Positions 1 through 6,428 of a DNA stretch of 9,786 nucleotides are shown piece by piece. Each line of letters starts with the position of its first letter. The first letter of the stretch is position 1. The DNA comes from Bacteroidales bacterium (GTDB lineage Bacteria; Bacteroidota; Bacteroidia; Bacteroidales; WCHB1-69). The translations under genes were made by a program, and so were the position numbers. Below the pieces are notes generated by a model that was not told the DNA's origin, ran no database searches, and was given only the letters and a program-made list of their open reading frames with translations. The DNA lies in the NCBI GenBank assembly GCA_012518765.1, contig JAAYRN010000182.1, positions 1-9,786 on the forward strand, in the 5' to 3' direction.

Positions 1-146
1 AACTTAGATAGTTAAGTTTTATAAATAATGATTGCAAAGATACATAAAATTATTATATCATTAAGAACCTTAGTTTAAATAATACATTCAAACTATATTA
101 CATCAAAGAAAATCAAGTGTATTGAAACCGTATGTTTTTTTCTTTG

Positions 147-170
147 GGCGTTGAGCGTAGTCGAAACGCC
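147..170. repeat. REP-like palindrome, copy 1 (core TTGAGCGTAGTCGAA)
   Basis: Six-base arms GGCGTT and AACGCC enclose a 12-base core. A T-run follows on the plus strand (171-176), so the element could act as an intrinsic terminator for rightward transcription. The only adjacent gene, the HNH nuclease, runs leftward into it. The core recurs, in either orientation, three more times at 1726-1847. The rest of 1-195 is AT-rich and holds no gene that I can support. A CAAAGATA at 35-42 (TATCTTTG on the minus strand) could be a -7 box for a leftward gene beyond the window, but no matching -33 box was found. Confidence 0.6.
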
Positions 171-195
171 TTTTTTGTAATTATTAGAATGTGTT

Positions 196-780
196 TTATC
201 TTTTCCATTCTATATGTCCGTTTATGTTGTTTTTCTCAAAGACTTCTAATATTTCAGCACAGAATTTTTGTAATCTTTCGTCTTTTTGGCTTTTAGCAAG
301 TTGGTATAATCGGATAAACATTTTCTTTCCTGTTTCTGTTTGTTTGAAGTTCTTTTTTAGGAAGTTGTGTTGAGCACACAAGGTTTGTCCATTTTCAATA
401 GTTGCTTTACCGCCTAAGTCTTTTGCTTTTATATGGTCAACATGTAGTTCAATTCCATCTTGTTTGCCTTTGCCGCAAATTACACATTTGTAATTATCTC
501 TTTCTAAAATTTCTTGTTTCTGAGCCGGTGTGAAGTCTTCTAATTCTCTATTATGAACATATTCTGGGTCGTAACGATAAACGCCTTTTGAAACCTTTAT
601 CAGAAATCCTCTTTGTGATAAAGAGCGTATTCCTCTGTCGGGGTCTCTAAAAACTTGACCTGTTCTTTTACGATATTCTTCTACAACCCAATCAACTACT
701 TCTGGGTGTGATATATCTCTTAATGGATTGTTAGTGAAAAATTCTTTGATTAAATCAAGTTGCGATATTTTTCTTGCCAT
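196..780 (-). CDS. HNH restriction endonuclease (type II R-M partner)
   Basis: This 194-residue protein is probably the cutting half of a restriction-modification pair. Residues 1-75 are basic and look like a winged-helix DNA-binding region. Residues 95-144 form an HNH nuclease: a CVIC pair at 99-102, the HVDH motif at 113-116 (general base and metal ligand), the Asn at 130, and CAQHN at 135-139, which completes a probable zinc site and the final His. The ATG follows the methyltransferase stop with one base between (TAA-A-ATG), so translation is probably coupled and expression follows the methyltransferase. That order lets protection precede cutting. The HNH core appears intact, with no frameshift. 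The recognition sequence cannot be read from the protein. A solitary HNH protein unrelated to restriction is possible but unlikely given the partner. Confidence 0.85.
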   Translation of the reverse strand: MARKISQLDLIKEFFTNNPLRDISHPEVVDWVVEEYRKRTGQVFRDPDRGIRSLSQRGFLIKVSKGVYRYDPEYVHNRELEDFTPAQKQEILERDNYKCVICGKGKQDGIELHVDHIKAKDLGGKATIENGQTLCAQHNFLKKNFKQTETGKKMFIRLYQLAKSQKDERLQKFCAEILEVFEKNNINGHIEWKR

Positions 781-781
781 T

Positions 782-1612
782 TTATTCGAAATTTAAAGTT
801 CCTGTTTCTTTTAATATTCTGATTTTAGCAAGCTCGCAATAATCACTGTCTAATTCAGTTCCTATTGCTTTTCTTTCAAGATTTTGAGCAACTAACAAGG
901 TTGTTCCACTTCCAACAAATGGGTCGAATACCAAATCATTTTGGTAACTAAACAACTTTATACATCTATAAGGCAGTTCCTTGGGGAATGGTGCCGGGTG
1001 TCCAATTCGTTTTTTGCTCTCACCGTTAAAAACCCAAACACCCTGTGTCCAATTTTTAAATTCATCTCCTGTAACATCTGAAATTTTACTTCCATTTGTT
1101 TTTTTCCATTCATCTTTATAGAGTACTACAATTAGTTCAACCGGTGCAATTACAACTGGTGCTGATGCTGACTTCCAAGAACCCCAAGCCGTTCTTCTTG
1201 ATATATTACCTTCGTTCCAAATAATTGTTGTTTTATATTTCCATCCGACTTTTTGTGCAATTTTAGTCAAGTCTGCACCAACCGCCCTATGTCCGCCTTT
1301 ATTTTTGTCTAATGGAATATTTAAGCAAAATCTTGCTTGCGTTTTGCTCCAATCATAACAATTCTTCATCCATTGTTCAGAAAAAGCAAGATATTGCCCG
1401 TAGCTTAATTCATCATTGTTTGAATTATAGTCAATGCCTACGTTGTAAGGAGGAGAGGTTACTATTAAGTCGATAAATTGCTTATCAAAGAGTTTTTTAT
1501 TAAGTATATCTCCGTGAAAAAGTAAGGTGTTTTTATGACGCAAATATTCTTCTCTAACTCCAAGATTGGGCTCTTCTACCATATTTAATGCATCTTCTGC
1601 TATTTCGTACAT
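782..1612 (-). CDS. Site-specific DNA methyltransferase, beta class (N6-adenine or N4-cytosine)
   Basis: The protein transfers a methyl group from S-adenosylmethionine to an exocyclic amino group in a specific DNA site, protecting it from the HNH enzyme encoded just downstream. Counting from the ATG at 1612 (276 aa), the catalytic motif IV TSPPY lies at residues 52-56. A motif X-like HPAPFP is near 205. The SAM-binding motif I, DPFVGSGTT, is at 230-238. The order IV-target domain-X-I is that of the beta class. TSPPY occurs in both N4-cytosine and N6-adenine enzymes, so the base is open. The frame can be extended to a TTG at 1633, but that codon lies inside a TACCTTTG -7 box (1631-1638). I therefore chose the ATG at 1612. 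It is the first gene of a two-gene unit. Confidence 0.88.
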   Translation of the reverse strand: MYEIAEDALNMVEEPNLGVREEYLRHKNTLLFHGDILNKKLFDKQFIDLIVTSPPYNVGIDYNSNNDELSYGQYLAFSEQWMKNCYDWSKTQARFCLNIPLDKNKGGHRAVGADLTKIAQKVGWKYKTTIIWNEGNISRRTAWGSWKSASAPVVIAPVELIVVLYKDEWKKTNGSKISDVTGDEFKNWTQGVWVFNGESKKRIGHPAPFPKELPYRCIKLFSYQNDLVFDPFVGSGTTLLVAQNLERKAIGTELDSDYCELAKIRILKETGTLNFE

Positions 1613-1630
1613 TATCTTTGAATTTATTTG

Positions 1631-1638
1631 CAAAGGTA
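1631..1638 (-). promoter_or_regulatory. Putative -7 box of the R-M operon
   Basis: The minus strand reads TACCTTTG, an exact fit to the Bacteroidota -7 consensus TAnnTTTG, about 19 bases before the methyltransferase ATG. No clear TTG/TTTG -33 element is seen 19-21 bases further upstream, so strength is uncertain. The short leader leaves little room for an attenuator. Confidence 0.45.
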
Positions 1639-1725
1639 CAATTTTATTCTGTTTATTAGCGATTGTCTTTACAAAATGCTACATAATGTTTTGAAATTTG
1701 TCTTGGTGGTAGTTGTTTTTATTTT

Positions 1726-1754
1726 GTTGCTCATTTCGACTTCGCTCAATGAAC
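1726..1754. repeat. REP-like palindrome, copy 2
   Basis: Arms TCATT (1731-1735) and AATGA (1748-1752) flank the core TTCGACTTCGCTCAA. TGTT and AACA outside them may extend the stem imperfectly. It belongs to the same family as copies at 147, 1767 and 1818, and sits in the 240-bp gap between gatD and the methyltransferase gene. Confidence 0.6.
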
Positions 1755-1766
1755 AGTTTTCTTTTT

Positions 1767-1792
1767 GGGTTGTTGAGCGTAGCCGAAACGCC
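1767..1792. repeat. REP-like palindrome, copy 3 (inverted core)
   Basis: This is the same core as copy 1, reading TTGAGCGTAGCCGAA on the plus strand, opposite to its neighbours on both sides. The left arm GGGTTGTT is degenerate against AACGCC on the right, so this copy appears partly decayed. The three copies here lie in alternating orientation. Confidence 0.55.
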
Positions 1793-1817
1793 TTGTTATT
1801 TTGTTTTATTTGTATTG

Positions 1818-1847
1818 TTGTTCATTTCGACTCCGCTCAATGAGCAA
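1818..1847. repeat. REP-like palindrome, copy 4, just downstream of gatD
   Basis: Nine-base arms TTGTTCATT and AATGAGCAA (one wobble-type mismatch) enclose TCGACTCCGCTC. It lies 5 bases past the gatD stop and may act as a transcript-end hairpin for the gatED operon. The T-run lies on the plus strand (1848-1854), so it is not a classical intrinsic terminator for gatD. Confidence 0.6.
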
Positions 1848-1852
1848 TTTTT

Positions 1853-3202
1853 TTATTCTTCACCTTGTTGTACCAAAAAGCCGTTATAGGGTTCACGCAG
1901 TGTGATTTCGTCGTTGATGGGGGTGAGCATTATTTTTTTTACTTCTTCGGGGTCTTGTGTTTGTCCCAACGCCCAGCTTAGTTTTACAAAAGCGACTTCG
2001 GACAACATGTTTTCGCAGGGTATAATTCCCTTAGCCATAGCATCTCTTCCGCTGTCGTATACGAGCATGTTGGAGTGTCCCCAAATGGTTTGTAGTGTCA
2101 TATATTGGTGAATACCTGCTTTATGAGCTCTTTCTACAGCTTCGTACATTTCTTTATTAATGTGTCCCATACCGGCACCCATCCAAATAATTCCTTTATA
2201 ACCTTTATCCACCAACGAATCTAAAATATCGGGTTTCATGCCGGGGTAGAAATATAAAATACTTACCCTATCGTCGAAAGTGGGTATAATTTTCATTTGT
2301 TTATCGGTTCGTCTGACCTGATAATTTTCCTTGATGGGACGTACACCATCTACTGTAACTGTGGCTACGGGGGTGTCGTCTATGGTACGAAAAGTTTGGC
2401 GGCGAGAGGAGTGCATTTTTCTAACACGCGTACCTTTATGCAGGTAACCGTATGTATCGGAAGTAGTTGCAAGCATGCAAACCAAAACTTCGGCTATGTT
2501 TCCTTTCCCAGCGGCTGTTGTGGCGTGCATGAGGTTGAGGGCAGCCTCGGAACTGGGGCGGTCTGAGGAACGCTGAGAACCTACCAACACCACCGGTACG
2601 GGAAGATTTTGACACATAAAAGTCAGTGCCGCACTGGTATGATGTAGTGTATCGGTACCGTGTGCGATGACTATTCCGTCTACTCCTTTTTTTACTTCTT
2701 CTTCTATTTTGTGTGCCAAGGCTATGTATTGCTTGTGTCCCATGTTTTCAGAAAAAACAGCAAACACCTTTTCGGTTTCTAAATTACAAATATTAGCCAA
2801 TTCAGGAACGGCACTATAAAGCTCATCGGGCGAAAAAGCGGGAACAACAGCTCCGGTGCGATAGTCTAAGCGGGAGGCTATGGTACCGCCTGTTCCTAAG
2901 AGTTTTACTTTGGGTAAACCTTGGGTATAGGGTGTTTTTTTCTTTTCTATTTTCAAATTAGGTTGTGCTACTTTGGTGCTTTTTATAGAAGTGATATTGT
3001 GTATGTTAATTCCTAAATTATAACCTGTAGGCAGTTTTAGTACAATATGAACACTGTCGGTATTTTCGGCACGGGGAAGTATTTTTCCTGAAAATTTTCC
3101 TGAAATAGTTTCTATTTCAGCATCGTCCCACACGTGTGCATTGTATTTTTTTAAAATTTCTAATGATTTTCCCTTATAACCTTGAAATATGTCTTCGTTC
3201 AT
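1853..3202 (-). CDS. gatD: Glu-tRNA(Gln) amidotransferase subunit D (archaeal-type GatDE)
   Basis: GatD is the glutaminase subunit. It releases ammonia from glutamine (or asparagine), and GatE uses the ammonia to convert Glu-tRNA(Gln) to Gln-tRNA(Gln) in the cytoplasm. Residues 1-75 form the small beta N-terminal domain that separates GatD from plain L-asparaginase I (note GYNLGI at 60-65). The asparaginase-like region follows: GTGGTIAS from 103 with the nucleophile-type Thr104, HGTDT at 181-185 with Thr183-Asp184, and RVRKMHSSRR from 259 with Lys262. These are the expected Thr, Thr-Asp and Lys of the GatD active site. Its 449 residues are close to archaeal GatD. It starts 36 bases after gatE, so the two are probably co-transcribed. 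The alternative, a cytoplasmic asparaginase, is disfavoured by the N-terminal domain, the RKMH motif and the gatE neighbour. Confidence 0.92.
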   Translation of the reverse strand: MNEDIFQGYKGKSLEILKKYNAHVWDDAEIETISGKFSGKILPRAENTDSVHIVLKLPTGYNLGINIHNITSIKSTKVAQPNLKIEKKKTPYTQGLPKVKLLGTGGTIASRLDYRTGAVVPAFSPDELYSAVPELANICNLETEKVFAVFSENMGHKQYIALAHKIEEEVKKGVDGIVIAHGTDTLHHTSAALTFMCQNLPVPVVLVGSQRSSDRPSSEAALNLMHATTAAGKGNIAEVLVCMLATTSDTYGYLHKGTRVRKMHSSRRQTFRTIDDTPVATVTVDGVRPIKENYQVRRTDKQMKIIPTFDDRVSILYFYPGMKPDILDSLVDKGYKGIIWMGAGMGHINKEMYEAVERAHKAGIHQYMTLQTIWGHSNMLVYDSGRDAMAKGIIPCENMLSEVAFVKLSWALGQTQDPEEVKKIMLTPINDEITLREPYNGFLVQQGEE

Positions 3203-3238
3203 GCTTTTATACAGGTTTTATAGTTGATTATAAAAGTG

Positions 3239-5197
3239 TTATATAGTTATATGTTCCGATAATTCACTTAAATTAATATTACCCACTCCCATGTTTCGCA
3301 ATTGTCCCATGATGCTGTTGATTTTGTCTTTATCGCTTGTTTCAGAGCGAGTTGGTTTAAACTTTTTTTGAATAAAACTTATTCTATCTATGATTTCTTG
3401 TTTTTTTATTTCCTTAAAATTCAAGGTGTTTAGAATAGAGCAAAAATCCATTTTGGGATGTATAAACATTTGCTTTAGCATGCAATATGCAATACCTATG
3501 TCTAATTTTTTATTTTTCAGAAAGGCAAATAAATCGTAAATACGCTGGATGTCAAAAGGGATATTTTTGTATTGTCCGTGTAGGTGCTTGATTTTATGTC
3601 CAAAAAAGATGCTTATTGTTTTAAAATCATAGTTTAGTTCGTTTGAAATGTTTCGTATAATAGGTATGTAGTTGTGTGTGAATATATAAGGATAGCAATC
3701 TGTGGGGACTTTGTGTTTTTTTAGTTCCTTGTATCGCAGGTGAATTTCATCGGGTAAATCTTGAGATAATTTTTCTATTAATTTGTTATCTACTGGAATA
3801 GGAGAGGTATCGGTGTCGGGATACATGCGGTCTACTCCGGGTTGTATGCGTTCAAAAATGGTAGTTCCATCGGGGCATGCTTTTCGGGTTTCACTGGGTA
3901 CGCCATCGAAAGCCATGAGGGAGCGTTCTTTTATAGTTTCTAAGGCAATTTCTACATCAGCATCGGGAGCCCAAAAAATAAGTTGAGCGTCATTTTCCTG
4001 AGCTTGTAGTTGGTTTTTTATTTTCTCAAGTATTTGTGTATCAATCTTATTTTTAATATCTTCGCTGGTGATTATGTTAGGTCTTTCTAAGCAGGCTATT
4101 ACTTTCAAACGATGGGTATATTCGTCATAAAAAGTCTTGTTGGGTTGGGTGAAATGAGAAAGTATACCTTTGAAATGAGGTAGGTTGACAGCGTGAATTT
4201 TTTCTTTTCGTTCAATGGCTTCGCAAAGGGGTGCATAGTTAAAATTAAAATCGCAGGGATTGAGTTTAACGCTGTTTATTTCCCATTTTTCTTTGTTGGT
4301 TCGCTGGTTTAAAATATTTTTGATAGCCAACAATGCCCATTGTCTAAAACATTCATTATGTGTTAGGTTTGGAATCCATTTGGTATGAGCTACTCCTTTT
4401 ATTTCTATGCGTGAACCTCCTGTACAACTTACATTTATATCTTGTCGTCCCGAGCCAATACCTGTTTTTACTTCTTCGGTACTTCTGTTCATAAAACGAA
4501 TGTGGTTACATACGTCCATGGTTTCTTGTGGACTTTTCATATCGGGCGATGTAACTATTTCTATCATAGGAGTTCCTAATCTATCTGTGCTGAAAATACG
4601 ACTGTGTTTTATGTCTGAAATTTCGCGGCAAGCGTCTTCTTCTATGTTGATTTGTGTGAGCTTTATTTTTTTGTTTTCTAATTTAATTTCTCCATCGATT
4701 CCTAATATTGCCGTGCGGCGAAATCCGGTAGGGAAGGAGCCATCGAGTATTTGTTTGCGAATAATATGTGTTTCGTTGGCAATGTTGAATTTATACAATA
4801 AAGCAATTCGCAAAGCGTATTGAAGTGCTTGGGGATTTATGGCAAAAGGAGCAGCTTCGTCCATTTCGTATGTGCAAGCTGTTTGTGTAGAAATACGATA
4901 GGTGATTTGTTTCTTTGTTTTATATTCCATCAATGCGGCTCCATCGTAAGTTCCTAATTCTGATAGGGTAGGACGCATGTGTCTTAGAAATTCGGCATCG
5001 TATTCATTGGGCTTTTGGTAAATGCCCGTTGGGCAATGGCAAAATAATTTTCTATCCACAGCTAATTGCTGATGAACTTCTAAACCAGACCGAAACCCCA
5101 TTTTGTCGTAATCTTCTTGTTTTGCGTCTTCCCGACAGATATAACCTACAGCTTTTTTGCTTGATTCGTAATTTTCTTGAGGACTTTTAAACTTCAC
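3239..5197 (-). CDS. gatE: Glu-tRNA(Gln) amidotransferase subunit E (archaeal-type GatDE)
   Basis: GatE binds mischarged Glu-tRNA(Gln), activates the glutamate with ATP and amidates it with ammonia from GatD. The GatB-like kinase core opens with GLEVHQQL (38-45) and LFCHC (51-55), followed by RHMRPTLSELG, the DGSFPTGFRRTA loop and the RQDINVS segment. An insert resembling the AspRS GAD domain occupies roughly 320-430; this insert marks GatE rather than GatB. The FDGVPSETRKACPDG segment and a helical tail ending in IMGQLRNMG complete the family pattern. At 652 residues it is slightly longer than archaeal GatE, mainly through about 30 N-terminal residues. The start is a GTG; the next in-frame ATG is at residue 33, right before the core, so the extension could be shorter. 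A bacterial host is unusual for this gene. Confidence 0.92.
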   Translation of the reverse strand: MKFKSPQENYESSKKAVGYICREDAKQEDYDKMGFRSGLEVHQQLAVDRKLFCHCPTGIYQKPNEYDAEFLRHMRPTLSELGTYDGAALMEYKTKKQITYRISTQTACTYEMDEAAPFAINPQALQYALRIALLYKFNIANETHIIRKQILDGSFPTGFRRTAILGIDGEIKLENKKIKLTQINIEEDACREISDIKHSRIFSTDRLGTPMIEIVTSPDMKSPQETMDVCNHIRFMNRSTEEVKTGIGSGRQDINVSCTGGSRIEIKGVAHTKWIPNLTHNECFRQWALLAIKNILNQRTNKEKWEINSVKLNPCDFNFNYAPLCEAIERKEKIHAVNLPHFKGILSHFTQPNKTFYDEYTHRLKVIACLERPNIITSEDIKNKIDTQILEKIKNQLQAQENDAQLIFWAPDADVEIALETIKERSLMAFDGVPSETRKACPDGTTIFERIQPGVDRMYPDTDTSPIPVDNKLIEKLSQDLPDEIHLRYKELKKHKVPTDCYPYIFTHNYIPIIRNISNELNYDFKTISIFFGHKIKHLHGQYKNIPFDIQRIYDLFAFLKNKKLDIGIAYCMLKQMFIHPKMDFCSILNTLNFKEIKKQEIIDRISFIQKKFKPTRSETSDKDKINSIMGQLRNMGVGNINLSELSEHITI

Positions 5198-5242
5198 TGC
5201 ACTTATAAATATATTGATTTAGAGAATGTTAAATATACAGAA

Positions 5243-5257
5243 CGTGTAGAAACACGC
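5243..5257 (-). other. Hairpin at the predicted 5' end of the gatE transcript
   Basis: On the minus strand CGTGT-TTCT-ACACG forms a 5-bp stem with a 4-base loop. It begins about 6 bases after the -7 box, so it would cap the 5' end of the gatE leader (about 60 nt). It may be a stability element. No riboswitch or T-box pattern is recognised. Confidence 0.35.
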
Positions 5258-5263
5258 AAGGTT

Positions 5264-5293
5264 CAAAAATACATAAAAATAACGTGATTTCAA
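5264..5293 (-). promoter_or_regulatory. gatED promoter, Bacteroidota type
   Basis: The minus strand carries TTG (5293-5291), a 19-base spacer, and TATTTTTG (5271-5264). This is an exact fit to TTG-N19-21-TAnnTTTG of the Bacteroidota primary sigma factor. Transcription would begin near 5258, about 60 bases before the GTG start. The -33 element overlaps the hairpin at 5292-5308. Confidence 0.6.
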
Positions 5294-5308
5294 GCCTATT
5301 TTAGGCTT
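5292..5308. other. Perfect 7-bp inverted repeat between divergent genes
   Basis: AAGCCTA and TAGGCTT face each other across TTT. It lies in the divergent gatE/DUF486 spacer and overlaps the -33 end of the gatE promoter. It could be an operator or a hairpin of a longer upstream transcript. A partial repeat of the arm (AGGCT) occurs at 5320-5324. Confidence 0.4.
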
Positions 5309-5365
5309 TTGTCGAAAAAAGGCTAAGACTTTTGGAAAATATGTTGTGGATAAAAAGTGAAATTA

Positions 5366-5399
5366 TTTGCCTTTTATTGCTAATTTTAGCTTATTTTTG
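5366..5399 (+). promoter_or_regulatory. Putative promoter of the DUF486 gene
   Basis: TTTG at 5366-5369 and TATTTTTG at 5392-5399 resemble the Bacteroidota -33/-7 pair. The spacer is 22 bases, one longer than usual, so the -33 assignment is weaker than the exact -7 box. The ATG follows 28 bases after the box. Confidence 0.45.
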
Positions 5400-5426
5400 T
5401 AAATTATATTTTTTAATATCTATGTT

Positions 5427-5798
5427 ATGATGAAAGTATTAATGACTATAGGTCTGTTAGTTATATCCAATATATTTATGACGTTGGCATGGTATGGGCA
5501 TTTGAAATTTGGCGAAATAAAGTTTTTATCCAACTTGGGTTTGGTAGCCATTATTTTTATTAGTTGGGGTTTGGCGTTGTTTGAATATTTTTTCCAAGTA
5601 CCTGCTAATCGTATAGGTTACGAGGGGAATGGAGGTCCTTTTCAATTGGTGGAACTCAAGGTGCTGCAAGAGGTGATTACTTTGGTAGTGTTTGTAGTGT
5701 TTTCTTTGTTGTTTTTCAAAACAGAAACCCTGCGTAGCAACCATATTATTGGTTTTGTTTTTTTAATTTTGGCGGTATATTTTATTTTCAAAAAATAA
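5427..5798 (+). CDS. DUF486 / DMT-like small membrane protein
   Basis: This 123-residue, very hydrophobic protein has four predicted transmembrane helices, at about 4-24, 32-52, 76-97 and 103-121. It fits the DUF486 family, a relative of the drug/metabolite transporter superfamily. Marks of the family are the MTLAWYGHLKF stretch after helix 1 and the EYFFQVPANRIGY loop after helix 2. The length is normal and the gene looks intact. It sits in the inner membrane; no substrate is established for the family. It starts at an ATG-ATG pair at 5427 and has its own promoter. It is divergent from gatE and convergent with cdd, with 18 bases between the stops and no strong terminator. I see no functional tie to either neighbour. 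Confidence 0.85.
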   Translation: MMKVLMTIGLLVISNIFMTLAWYGHLKFGEIKFLSNLGLVAIIFISWGLALFEYFFQVPANRIGYEGNGGPFQLVELKVLQEVITLVVFVVFSLLFFKTETLRSNHIIGFVFLILAVYFIFKK

Positions 5799-5816
5799 CC
5801 TATACAAACTTAGTGT

Positions 5817-6293
5817 TTAATCCATTACAAATCTAAAAGGCAGTAAGTTATCTATTCCGTTTACTTCTATTATTTTTCCTTCTACACCTGCCATTAATAC
5901 CCTTATTTTGCTTTGTTGTTTGCCTTCGTATTCAGCCATTACCTGCCGACAGCCACCGCAGGGAGTAATGGGTTTATCGGTTGTTTTTAGGCTGTTATTT
6001 CCCACTATGGCAATGGTTTTTATGGTGTTTTTTGGGAAATTGGCTGAGGTGTAAAAAAGAGCCGTGCGTTCGGCACACAAACCTTCGGGATAGGAAATGT
6101 TTTCTTGGTTGTTTGCCGTAATAACTTCCTGATTATCTAAGAGAATAGCCGTTCCTACTCTAAATTGAGAATAAGGAGCATAGGCATTTAAACTGGCTTT
6201 TTTTGCCTTGTCAATAAGTTGTTGGTCTTCCTCTTTTAATTCTGCTACAGAAGTATAGATTTTATAATGTAAATCGATTTTTTTTTCTTGCAT
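5817..6293 (-). CDS. cdd: Cytidine deaminase
   Basis: The enzyme hydrolytically deaminates cytidine and deoxycytidine to uridine and deoxyuridine in pyrimidine salvage. Counting from the ATG at 6293 (158 aa), the zinc-site motif CAE is at residues 73-75 (Cys ligand, Glu proton shuttle) and PCGGCRQ supplies Cys112 and Cys115. The AYAPYSQFRVG segment near 37-47 is the usual nucleoside-binding N-terminal block. Three Cys ligands, rather than one His and two Cys, are typical of the short homotetrameric class. The frame stays open to a TTG at 6320, adding nine residues. That codon sits within a TACTTTTG -7 box, so the ATG is preferred. The gene is monocistronic as far as can be seen, convergent with the DUF486 gene and divergent from the outer-membrane protein gene. 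Confidence 0.93.
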   Translation of the reverse strand: MQEKKIDLHYKIYTSVAELKEEDQQLIDKAKKASLNAYAPYSQFRVGTAILLDNQEVITANNQENISYPEGLCAERTALFYTSANFPKNTIKTIAIVGNNSLKTTDKPITPCGGCRQVMAEYEGKQQSKIRVLMAGVEGKIIEVNGIDNLLPFRFVMD

Positions 6294-6317
6294 ACCGTTG
6301 AGATTAAAATACAAAGA

Positions 6318-6325
6318 CAAAAGTA
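6318..6325 (-). promoter_or_regulatory. Putative -7 box of cdd
   Basis: TACTTTTG on the minus strand is an exact TAnnTTTG match 24 bases before the cdd ATG. No good TTG is seen at the -33 distance. It decides the start codon, since the alternative TTG start lies inside it. Confidence 0.45.
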
Positions 6326-6428
6326 CACAATTTTATTTTTTCTCTGCATAATATATCATAAAAAAAATGTATAAAACAATATAATGTTTGTATATTAGTT
6401 TATTATACATGATTTTATTTTCAAAAAA

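Noticed and set aside
147..176. Intrinsic terminator of the HNH nuclease gene
   Set aside because: The T-run follows the hairpin only on the plus strand, while the gene is on the minus strand.
1628..1843. Plus-strand open frame of 71 codons
   Set aside because: It runs through three REP-like palindromes and its protein is just their translation (STSLNEQ, ERSRNA, FDSAQ). No family pattern or promoter.
2297..2566. Plus-strand open frame of 89 codons
   Set aside because: Antisense shadow of the conserved gatD gene; no recognisable domain.
1853..3202. Plain L-asparaginase I
   Set aside because: The extra N-terminal domain, the RKMHSSRR segment and the adjacent gatE identify it as GatD.
4407..4823. 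Plus-strand open frame of 138 codons
   Set aside because: Antisense shadow of gatE, whose reading frame is strongly conserved over the same stretch.
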